From: Candidatus Eiseniibacteriota bacterium
Lineage (GTDB): Bacteria > Eisenbacteria > RBG-16-71-46
Assembly (NCBI GenBank): GCA_016710095.1
Contig: JADJLL010000003.1
Coordinates: forward strand, 1-64,000
Length of the DNA: 64,000 nucleotides
Direction of reading: 5' to 3'
The notes beneath the pieces were generated by a model, which saw nothing but the letters and a program-made list of their open reading frames with translations, made no database searches and had not been told where the DNA came from. Each line of letters starts with the position of its first letter. Within the stretch, counting starts at the first letter, position 1. Below are positions 8,438 through 15,520 of this stretch, one piece after another. Made by a program: the position numbers and the translations under genes.

Positions 8438-9202
8438 TCAGCGCGGCTGGTTCGCGAAGCGCAGCAGCAGGAACTCGTCGTCCATCTTGCGGCCGTCGTT
8501 GAAGCGCCGGTACGACCAGTAGATGCCGGTCGTCGAACCGTCACCGAGCGGGCCGATGTGCAGGCTCGCGACGAGCGCCTGCCCGCTCGCGCCGCCCTTC
8601 ACCAGCCCGTGCTGGGATCGGAACGTGCCGAACCAGCGCCAGTCGAGGCGCGCGGCCTGCTGCTCCTTGTCGGGACGCGCCGTGCCGATCAGGTCGAGCC
8701 GGCCGCGGCGGTTGGTCGCCGTCGCGCGATCGAGGTCGATCACCGTGCCGTTGATCGGCGTCAGCTTGCCCCAGCCCTCGAGCGTCCAGCGGTTCGCGGT
8801 GCCGTCGCGCTTGAACGTGAGCGTCGCGCGCTGCGTGACCGCGAGCGGCACGTTGGCGGACTCGTCGAGGTAGCGCTGGTACTCGGGCTTGGTCACGCCG
8901 AGGTTCGGATGCCACGGCAGCGGCCGCGTGTGGCGCTGCGTGTAGGCCTGGAACCAGGCGGGATTGTGGCGCGCCGCGGCCTCGAGCTTGACCGCGATGT
9001 CTTCCACCTCACGCGAGAGCTTCGGGCTCAGGATCTCGACCACGACCGGCTTGGTGGGAATGATCCGGGCGATCGAGTCGGCCGCGCCGCCGCGCGGGTA
9101 CGCGCGCGCGTCCGGCGTGCGAACGAACGCCGGAGCGACGAGAAGCAGAGCCATCAGTACCGCGAGGAGGGGCCGCCCCGCGAGGAACGTCCGTGTGGAC
9201 AT
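8438..9202 (-). CDS. Secreted protein of unknown function
   Basis: 254 residues with a signal peptide (L-L-A-V-L-M-A-L-L-L-V-A-P-A-F-V) and a mature region rich in Arg and Trp (L-D-W-R-W-F-G-T-F-R, I-Y-W-S-Y-R-R-F-N-D-G). I recognise no family. It is 39 bases upstream of the DUF4350-type gene on the same strand and could be co-transcribed with it. Confidence 0.55.
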   Translation of the reverse strand: MSTRTFLAGRPLLAVLMALLLVAPAFVRTPDARAYPRGGAADSIARIIPTKPVVVEILSPKLSREVEDIAVKLEAAARHNPAWFQAYTQRHTRPLPWHPNLGVTKPEYQRYLDESANVPLAVTQRATLTFKRDGTANRWTLEGWGKLTPINGTVIDLDRATATNRRGRLDLIGTARPDKEQQAARLDWRWFGTFRSQHGLVKGGASGQALVASLHIGPLGDGSTTGIYWSYRRFNDGRKMDDEFLLLRFANQPR

Positions 9203-9258
9203 GAAGGCCTCTTCAGGCAGTGGCGTACGGCCCAGTCATCGGCCCGCGGTCGGCGCGG

Positions 9259-9786
9259 CTACAGCCCCAGTTCGGCGCGAGCCTTCTCGTACGCGGCGAG
9301 CGTCGCGGCGTCGAAGCAGCAGCAGGTCACGCACTTCAGGCTCGTGCCGGGCTGCTCGAGCGCCGCCGCGATCTCGGCAAGCGCCAGCGGCGTCGCGCGC
9401 TCGAGCGGGAAGCCGTAGATCCCCGTGCTGATCGCCGGGAACGCGATCGTCGCGAGCCCCGCCTGCGCCGCGAGCGCGAGCGCGGAGCGGTAGCACGAGG
9501 CGAGCTGGCGATCCTCGCCCTGGTCGCCGCCGCGCCAGACCGGGCCCACGGCGTGGATCACCTGGCGTGCGGGAAGCAGGAAACCGGGCGTCATGCGGGC
9601 CTCGCCCGTCGGGCAGGGCGCCTCGTCCTCGCAGGCCTCGGCGAGTTCGGGCCCGGCGGCCCGGTGAATGGCGCCACAGACTCCGCCGCCCGTGGCCAGC
9701 GCCGCGTTGGCGGCGTTGACGATGGCGTCCACGTCGAGCGTGGTGATGTCCGCCTGAACGACGCGTAGACGATCGGCCAACCGCAC
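9259..9786 (-). CDS. Macro-domain protein (O-acetyl-ADP-ribose deacetylase-like)
   Basis: About 175 residues. Macro domains bind ADP-ribose; this subgroup (YmdB/MacroD-like) usually hydrolyses O-acetyl-ADP-ribose or ADP-ribosyl esters. Key motifs are Q-A-D-I-T-T-L-D-V-D-A-I-V-N-A-A-N, G-G-G-V-C-G-A-I-H-R-A-A-G, H-A-V-G-P-V-W and I-S-T-G-I-Y-G-F-P. I chose the GTG at 9786, which has GGGAG five bases upstream; a GTG at 9849 gives an unconserved N-terminal extension. Confidence 0.88.
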   Translation of the reverse strand: MRLADRLRVVQADITTLDVDAIVNAANAALATGGGVCGAIHRAAGPELAEACEDEAPCPTGEARMTPGFLLPARQVIHAVGPVWRGGDQGEDRQLASCYRSALALAAQAGLATIAFPAISTGIYGFPLERATPLALAEIAAALEQPGTSLKCVTCCCFDAATLAAYEKARAELGL

Positions 9787-10152
9787 GTGAACTCCCGGGA
9801 ACTGGAACGGAGGTGCTGGGGTTTGGGGACATGACGCCCCGCCGGTCACGGGCTGAAGGCTCAGGACCCTCGCCGCCCGCCGACCGCCGCACGCTAGGAC
9901 GCGTGCGCGGGAGCGTCAAACCTGCGCCGCCGGGTTCGCCGGAGCGTCGCGCCGAGATTGGCCTCCCGGCGTGGCGCCCGGCTTCCGGGTTCGCGCACAT
10001 GCTCCGAGCGCGCCACCCGCCAGTGGCGCGCGACGGGCTGCCGCCGGCCGAGCGCACGCGGACCATTGCCGACGCGCGCGTCCACCTCGTAAGGTAGGCG
10101 CCCGGCGCGGACGCGCCGGACACACCCGGCCGATCGGATTCCCACACATCGC
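9787..10152. other. 366-base divergent intergenic region
   Basis: This lies between the macro-domain gene (minus) and moaA (plus). It contains short reading frames but nothing with recognisable composition, ribosome site or domain. It presumably carries the promoters for both genes. It contains GC-rich imperfect inverted repeats, but I could not match the structure of a molybdenum-cofactor riboswitch with confidence. Confidence 0.4.
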
Positions 10153-11149
10153 ATGAGCGCCCGCCCCCATCTGGTCGATTCGCACGGCCGCACCGTGCGC
10201 GACCTGCGCATCTCGGTCACCGACCGCTGCAACCTGCGCTGCACGTACTGCATGCCCGCCGAAGGCATGCCGTGGCTGCCGCACGAGGCGATCCTCACGT
10301 ACGAGGAGATCACCCGCATCGCGCGCGTCGCGATGGAATGCGGCGTGACCGGTGTGCGGCTCACGGGCGGTGAGCCGACCGTGCGCAAGGGACTCTCGAC
10401 GCTCGTGCGCATGCTGCGCGCGTTGTCGCCGTCGCTCGACCTGAGCATGACGACCAACGGCATCGCGCTGCGCGAGATGGCGGGCGAGCTGCGCGAGGCC
10501 GGCCTCGACCGGCTCAACGTGAGCCTCGACACGCTCGATCGCGAGCGGTTCATTTCCATCGCGCGCCGCGACAAGCTCGCGGACGTGCTCGCGGGGCTCG
10601 CCGCGGCGAAGGCCGCGGGCTTCGCGCCGATCAAGATCAACACCGTGCTCATGCGCGGCTTCAACGACGACGAAGCCGTGGCGCTCGCGCGCTGGGCGCG
10701 CGAAGAGGATCTCGAGCTGCGTTTCATCGAGTGGATGCCGCTCGACTTCCAGCAGAAGTGGGACCGCGAAGCTCGTGAGCGCGGACGAAACGCGCCGCGC
10801 GATCGACGCGGTGTTCCCGCTCGAGCCCGCCGAGGGCGACGACCCGAGCGCGCCCGCGCGCCCGTGGCGCTATCGCGACGGACGGGGCCGCGTCGGCTTC
10901 GTCGGCTCGGTGTCGAATCCGTTCTGCGGCAGCTGCGACCGCATCCGGCTGACCGCGGACGGCCAGGTGCGCACGTGCCTGTTCGCGCTCAAGGAGTGGG
11001 ACTTCCGCGCGCTGCTGCGCGAGGGAGCCACCGACGGGCAGGTCGAACAGCTGTTGCGCGACGCCGTGCTGCGCAAGCAGCCGGGCCACCTGATCGGGCA
11101 GGCGGAGTTCCGCCAGCCCGATCGGGGCATGAGCGCGATCGGCGGCTGA
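10153..11149 (+). CDS. moaA: GTP 3',8-cyclase MoaA (molybdenum cofactor synthesis), one frame break
   Basis: Radical-SAM enzyme that rearranges GTP to 3',8-cyclo-GTP in the first step of molybdopterin synthesis. The N-terminal SAM cluster motif is C-N-L-R-C-T-Y-C-M-P (C-x3-C-x2-C), followed by R-L-T-G-G-E-P-T. The C-terminal second cluster is N-P-F-C-G-S-C-D-R-I-R-L-T..V-R-T-C-L-F. The protein ends in the double glycine (S-A-I-G-G) that is essential in MoaA. The frame changes once, near 10768-10775: ..W-D-R-E is followed in the next frame by K-L-V-S-A-D-E. Removing one G from C-G-A-A-G restores a continuous protein of about 331 residues. With both clusters and the GG tail intact, a sequence error is the simplest explanation. 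No other moa gene is in the window. Confidence 0.88.
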
Positions 11150-11159
11150 AGCCGGTTCG

Positions 11160-11660
11160 CTACTCCTCGGCTCCGGACTCGGCAGCCGTCGCGGGCATGC
11201 CGTAGCCGTAGAGCTTCTCGAGCAGGTGCGAGAGTTCGTTCGCTTCCTTCTCGGTCAGCGCCTCGCCGACCTTCTTGTGCACGGCCTTCACCTTCAGGTT
11301 CACGGGCGTGATCAGCGCGCGGCCCTTGGCGGTGATGGTGGTGATCGCCTGACGGCCGTCCTCGCCCGAACGCGCGCGCTCGACGAGCCCGCGCTTCACG
11401 AGACGATCGATCATGCGCGTCATGTCGGGCGCGCGGTCGATCATGCGGCGAGAGATCTCGCCGCGCGAATAGCCGTTGGGAAACGCGCCGTTCAGGATGC
11501 GCAGCAGGTTGTACTGGGGAAACGTGAGGTCGGTGTCCTCGAACGCTTCGTCCAGGCGCATGCGCAGGAACGTGTTCGCGAGCATGACGTTGATCATCAT
11601 CTCGTGAACGGAGTTCTCGAACTTCGAAGTCAGCAGTCGTTTCTGGAGTGCGATTCCCAT
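11160..11660 (-). CDS. MarR-family transcriptional regulator
   Basis: 166 residues with the MarR winged helix: L-T-F-P-Q-Y-N-L-L-R-I-L-N at about 45-57, recognition-helix region S-R-G-E-I-S-R-R-M and M-T-R-M-I-D-R-L-V-K-R-G-L-V-E-R, and the wing G-E-D-G-R-Q-A-I-T-T-I-T. Members usually bind as dimers and repress nearby genes, with release by small ligands. The nearest candidates are its own gene and the convergent moaA, but no operator palindrome was recognised. The start ATG is at 11660 with GAAGAGA upstream. Confidence 0.87.
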   Translation of the reverse strand: MGIALQKRLLTSKFENSVHEMMINVMLANTFLRMRLDEAFEDTDLTFPQYNLLRILNGAFPNGYSRGEISRRMIDRAPDMTRMIDRLVKRGLVERARSGEDGRQAITTITAKGRALITPVNLKVKAVHKKVGEALTEKEANELSHLLEKLYGYGMPATAAESGAEE

Positions 11661-11733
11661 GGTCTCTTCGGGGGCTTGGAGCTCGGGGGGGCCTGCGGGA
11701 GCAGATTTGGAAGACGAACTTTGTTCGGCACGT

Positions 11734-12252
11734 TCAGGAACGGCCGAACGCTCTTTGGATTCGGACCAACTGCAGCCGGTGACGCTCCTCGTGCATCGAG
11801 AGAAAGGAGAGCCACTCGATGCCGTTCAACGGACCGAACACCGGGTGACGCAGGCGCAGCCTTTCGAGGGGCGCCGCCTGTACGACGGCGAGCAGACTCT
11901 CACGATTGCGCCCCAGCAGAGAAATCGTTTCGGCCAGAATCGCGCTTTTTTCCGGGCAGTGTGCAGCGGGGGCTTCGATCCGCACGAATCGGTATAGCTG
12001 AAGCTGCCACACCAGCCTGCCCGGAACGTCGCCCGGGCCGAACGCCGCGTGGACCTTGCCCGCGATGGCCGCGTGGTACCCCCGCGTGACGGCGGCTTCC
12101 ACCCGCGCGACGTGCTCGCCGACCTGCGAGGGCGACCATCCGCCGCCCGGCGGACTTTGCTCGGCACGCGTTTCATCGAAGCGGGCCAGCTCCGAGAGGA
12201 ACCGCCGTCGCGAGGCGTCCAGCCCGGCGAGGCCCCGCTCGGCCTTCGTCAC
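11734..12252 (-). CDS. DinB-like (YfiT/DinB superfamily) protein
   Basis: 172 residues. A four-helix DinB fold is suggested by W-S-P-S-Q-V-G-E-H-V-A-R-V-E in the first helix pair and a C-terminal M-H-E-E-R-H-R-L-Q-L. These supply histidines typical of the metal site (H..H-x3-H), though only part of the triad is obvious. The GTG start at 12252 overlaps the murB stop (GTGA), so translation is coupled to murB. DinB relatives are often thiol-transferases or metal-dependent hydrolases; the exact role here is unknown. Confidence 0.7.
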   Translation of the reverse strand: MTKAERGLAGLDASRRRFLSELARFDETRAEQSPPGGGWSPSQVGEHVARVEAAVTRGYHAAIAGKVHAAFGPGDVPGRLVWQLQLYRFVRIEAPAAHCPEKSAILAETISLLGRNRESLLAVVQAAPLERLRLRHPVFGPLNGIEWLSFLSMHEERHRLQLVRIQRAFGRS

Positions 12253-13247
12253 GAAGGCCGGCCGGCGGACTCGGGCAGCGCAGGTCGAGCGCCGAGGAAC
12301 ATCACTTCTTCCTCGAGGTCGACGCCGAACTTCTCGCGCACGCGCGCCTTCATGAGTTCGGCGAGCGTCAGCATGTCGCGCGCGGTCGCGTGTCCGGCGT
12401 TCACGAGGATGTTCGCGTGCTTCGCGAACACCGCGGCGTCGCCCACGCGAAGGCTGCGCGCGTCGCACGCGTCGAGCAGCGCGCCGGCGGGAATCCGGTG
12501 CGTCCCCGGCGAGTGCGGCAGCCCCGGCACCTGGAAGCCCGGCGGCAGGTTCTTGAAGTAGCTGCCCGCGGTCGGCTCGGTGCGCCATTCGGGATGCTTC
12601 ACGCGGCGGATCTCGAGCTTCTCGTCCATCTCGCGCTGGATCGCGGCGCGGTCGCCGGCTTCGAGCTGCAGCAGGCACGACAGGATCACGCGCGGTTCGC
12701 GCTTGAGCCGCGTGTCGCGGTAGGCGAACTCGAACCACGGCGCGGGATGCGTCTCGACGGACGCGCCGTCGAGCGTCGCGACGGTGCACTCGATCACGCG
12801 CGCGCCGATGTCCTGCCCGTAGCAGCCGGCGTTGCCGTACAGCGCGCCACCGACCGAGCCCGGGATGCCGGCGGCGTATGCGAGCCCGGCGAGCGCGTGA
12901 TCGCGGCATCGGCCGATGAACTCCAGGTAGTCCGCGCCGCCTTCGACGAACGCCGCGGTGCCGTCGAACTCGACGCGCTCGCACGCGTTGCGGATGACCA
13001 TGCCGCGCAGGCCGTCGTCGGAGACGAGGAGGTTGCTGCCGCCGCCGAGCAGGAACACCGGCATGCCGAGCTGGTGCGCGAGGCGCAGCGCCTGCACGAG
13101 CACGTCGGTGGTGCGCGCGGTGACGAAATAGTCGGCCGGGCCGCCGATGCGGAAGGTCGTGTGGTGGCGGAGCGGCTCGTCGGTGAGGAGCGCGTCGCCG
13201 AGCTCGCGGCGCAGCAGCGCCTCGGCGGTGCGATCGGGTGTGGACAT
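12249..13247 (-). CDS. murB: UDP-N-acetylenolpyruvoylglucosamine reductase MurB
   Basis: 332 residues. This FAD enzyme reduces UDP-GlcNAc-enolpyruvate to UDP-MurNAc in peptidoglycan synthesis. Motifs are H-H-T-T-F-R-I-G-G-P-A-D-Y-F, L-G-G-G-S-N-L-L-V-S-D-D-G, the FAD/catalytic stretch A-G-I-P-G-S-V-G-G-A-L-Y-G-N-A-G-C-Y-G, T-A-G-S-Y-F-K-N-L-P, and the C-terminal H-A-N-I-L-V-N-A-G-H-A-T-A-R-D. The serine in G-S-Y-F-K is the expected proton donor. The ATG at 13247 starts at the family-typical position. It is not in a dcw cluster here; its partner is the overlapping DinB-like gene. Confidence 0.94.
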   Translation of the reverse strand: MSTPDRTAEALLRRELGDALLTDEPLRHHTTFRIGGPADYFVTARTTDVLVQALRLAHQLGMPVFLLGGGSNLLVSDDGLRGMVIRNACERVEFDGTAAFVEGGADYLEFIGRCRDHALAGLAYAAGIPGSVGGALYGNAGCYGQDIGARVIECTVATLDGASVETHPAPWFEFAYRDTRLKREPRVILSCLLQLEAGDRAAIQREMDEKLEIRRVKHPEWRTEPTAGSYFKNLPPGFQVPGLPHSPGTHRIPAGALLDACDARSLRVGDAAVFAKHANILVNAGHATARDMLTLAELMKARVREKFGVDLEEEVMFLGARPALPESAGRPS

Positions 13248-13334
13248 GCGCGCACGTTGCAACGGCCGCCGCGAAACGGTCAAATGCCTCTTGCCGCACC
13301 ACGCTCGCTCCGTCCGGCACTCCTCCGAGGTGAC

Positions 13335-15214
13335 ATGCGCCCCACGCGCCACCACGCCGATCACGCGTCCCCTGCTCCCGCGCGCCCAACGCTCGCGTGG
13401 CTCGCGCTCCCTGCGCTCGTCGCGCTCGCACTCAAGCTCTGGGCGTTGGCGCGGCTCCTCGCCACGCCGCTCGCCGAACTGCGCGAGGCCGACGCCGAAG
13501 CGTACTGGCGCTGGTCGGGCGCGCTGCTCGAGTCCGGCGGGCGCGGCGACGCGCCGTTCTTCCTCGGGCCGCTCTACCCGTACGTGCTCGCGCTCGTGCG
13601 CGTGTTCGCCGGGCACTCGGTCGCGATCGTGCTCGCGCTGCAGTGCGTCGCGGGCGCGATCGCGGTCCTGCTGCTCACGCTCGCCGCGCACCGGCTCGCC
13701 GGACGTGCCGTGGCGATCGTGGTCGGGCTGATGCTCGCGGCGAACGCGTCGTGGACGTTCTTCGACCTGCTCGTGCTGTCGGAGTCGCTGCAGCTGGCGC
13801 TCGGCTCGGCATTGCTCGCCGTGATGGTGCTGTGGAACTGGGAGGCGCGCGTCCGCGCGCGGGAGCGGCTTGCTCGCCGGGCGCGCTCGTCGGGCTCCTC
13901 GCGCTCGGGCGGCCGAGCTCGGCGCTGCTGCTGCTCCCGCTCGTCGCGCTGTTCGCCGCGCGGCTGCCGCGGCGCGCGATCGCCGGCGCGGCGCTCACGG
14001 CCGTGCTCGCGATCGCCGCGTGCGCCGCGCCCGCGACGTGGCACCACGCGCGCGTGAGCGGCGAGTTCGTGCCGTGGACCTACAGTGGCGGCTTCAACCT
14101 GTTCGTCGGCCACGGCCCGTGGGCGAACGGCACATGGAGCATGCCCGCGCTCAAGGCGTCGTCGTTCGCCGGCGCGGCGCACGACGCGCCGAGCCGCGCG
14201 GGCGACTACGGCGAGGCGGTCACGCGCGCGGTCGGCCACGATCCGAGTCCGCACGAACACAGCGCGTACTTCTCCGACCTCGCGCTCACGTCCATGCGTG
14301 CCGAGCCCGGGCGCGCGCTGTCGCTCACCGCGCGCAAGTTCCTGCTCGCCTTCCACCATCGCGAGCTGCCGCAGATCGAAAGCCGCGAGGCGTACGAGCG
14401 GCTGCTGGGCCCGCTCGGCGCACCCGCGTTCGGCTCGTTCGCGCTGCTCGCGGTGCTCGGGCTCGCGGGCTTCGCCTGCGCGTGGCGTACCGACGCGTCG
14501 TCGCGCGCGATCCTCGGCATCGCGCTCGTGCACGTCGCCGCGATGTGCGTGTTCTTCGTCACCGACCGCTATCGCGTGCACCTGGTGCCGCCGCTCGCGC
14601 TCGGCGCGGCGTTCTCGCTGCGCGCGCTCGCCGATCTCGCGCGCCGGCGGCGTGTCCCGCTCGTGCGCCTCGCGACCGGCGGCGCGATCGGCGCGCTACT
14701 CACGTTCGCGCCGGCGTTCCCGTACGCGCGCACGCGCACGGCGTGGGACGCCGCGGTCACGCAGGGCGACGCGTTCCTGCGCGCGGGCGACCCCGCGCGC
14801 GCGCTCGAGGCGTACGACGGCGCCGTGACGCTCGACCAGCGCGAAGGGGACGGCGGCGATCCGTCCGACGTGCGCCGCAAGATCCGCGCGTCGCTCTACG
14901 CCTCGCGCGCGATCTCGCTGCTCGAGCTGCGACGCACCGCGGACGCCGCGACCGAACTCGAACGGGCCGTCGCGATCGATCCGGGCGACGCCGAGCTGTC
15001 GCTGTGGCTCGCCGACCTGCACGCGCTCCTCGGCCGCACGGACGACGCCGCGCGCGCGCTGTCGCTCGCACGGCTGCCGCGCGAACAATGGCCCGCGCAC
15101 TTCGAAGCGCTCGCGGTGGCACGCACCGCCGAGGGCCGCGCGGACGAGGCCGCCGCGTTCCGGCGTGCCGCGAATGCGTTCGCAGCCCCGGCTCGCGCGA
15201 AATCGCAGCGGTGA
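13335..15214 (+). CDS. GT39/ArnT-like membrane glycosyltransferase with C-terminal TPR region, frame broken near 13.87 kb
   Basis: Roughly 626 residues. The N-terminal membrane half (helices such as L-A-L-P-A-L-V-A-L-A-L-K-L-W-A) has the periplasmic acidic loop E-L-R-E-A-D-A-E-A-Y-W expected of PMT/ArnT-type enzymes, which use polyprenyl-phosphate sugars. The C-terminal 150 residues are TPR-like (L-R-A-G-D-P-A-R-A-L-E-A-Y-D-G-A-V-T-L-D, L-E-R-A-V-A-I-D-P-G-D-A-E-L). The start is ATG with GAGGTG 4 bases upstream. The frame changes between about 13860 and 13885: E-A-R-V-R-A-R in the first frame, G-A-L-V-G-L-L-A-L-G-R in the last. A short run of GGG/CCGGG sits at the break, so an indel error is likely. 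Confidence 0.7.
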
Positions 15215-15227
15215 TAGCCTGCGGTCC

Positions 15228-15248
15228 GCCCGCGCACGGCGCGCGGGC
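15228..15248 (+). terminator. Hairpin between the glycosyltransferase and the SelW-like gene
   Basis: Perfect 8-bp stem GCCCGCGC / GCGCGGGC with a 5-base loop, 14 bases after the glycosyltransferase stop and 20 bases before the SelW-like start. There is no T-run. It may end or attenuate transcription into the selenoprotein gene. Confidence 0.4.
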
Positions 15249-15267
15249 ACGACACGAGGAGCGTCCC

Positions 15268-15489
15268 ATGACGATCGAGATCCAGTACTGCGGGCAGTGA
15301 GGCTATCTGCCCCGGGCCTCCAGGTTGGCGGCCGAGATCCAGCGTGAACGCGGCATCGCGGCCACGCTCGTGAAGAGCAGTGGCGGTGTGTTCGAAGTGA
15401 CGATCGACGGCAAGCTCGCCTTCTCGAAGAAGGCGGAGGGACGCTTCCCGGATCTGGAAGAGGTGCTCGCGCTCATCCCCGCGACGTGA
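15268..15489 (+). CDS. SelW/Rdx-family selenoprotein, UGA-encoded selenocysteine at residue 11
   Basis: 73 residues if the in-frame TGA at 15298-15300 is read as selenocysteine (U). The protein starts M-T-I-E-I-Q-Y-C-G-Q-U-G-Y-L-P-R-A, the exact redox motif C-x-x-U-G-Y of selenoprotein W. It continues with the family-typical G-G-V-F-E-V-T-I-D-G-K-L-A-F-S-K-K-A-E-G-R-F-P at about 40-62 and stops at TGA 15487-15489. The length is normal for bacterial SelW-like Rdx proteins, which have a thioredoxin-like fold. The start ATG has GAGGAG about 8 bases upstream. A SECIS-like hairpin follows the UGA (separate entry). The downstream sequence is fully conserved in the same frame, which argues against a simple pseudogene. 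selA, selB, selC and selD were not seen in this window. An automatic caller would miss this gene or split it at the TGA. Confidence 0.88.
15315..15333 (+). promoter_or_regulatory. Bacterial SECIS element for the SelW-like gene
   Basis: Immediately downstream of the UGA the RNA can fold as GGCC-U-CC-[AGGUU]-GG-C-GGCC. This gives a 4-bp lower stem, a U/C mismatch (U15319 with C15329), a 2-bp upper stem and the loop AGGUU at 15322-15326. The E. coli fdhF SECIS has the same plan (GGU-U-GC-[AGGUCU]-GC-ACC), with the unpaired U and an AGGU loop that SelB contacts. Here 21 bases separate the UGA from the loop, within the spacing known for bacterial SECIS. An alternative pairing, GAGGC (15299-15303) with GCCTC (15316-15320), would compete. 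Confidence 0.75.
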
Positions 15490-15520
15490 CGGGCGGGTGA
15501 TCGGCCGGAGCGCTCGCGCT

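Noticed and set aside
9850..10150. Possible molybdenum-cofactor riboswitch or small gene upstream of moaA
   Set aside because: GC-rich inverted repeats exist, but I could not match the conserved Moco RNA structure and the small open frames lack support.
15295..15305. The TGA in the SelW-like gene as a nonsense mutation
   Set aside because: It falls exactly at the Sec position of C-x-x-U, is followed by a conserved in-frame sequence and has a SECIS-like hairpin, so recoding is more likely.
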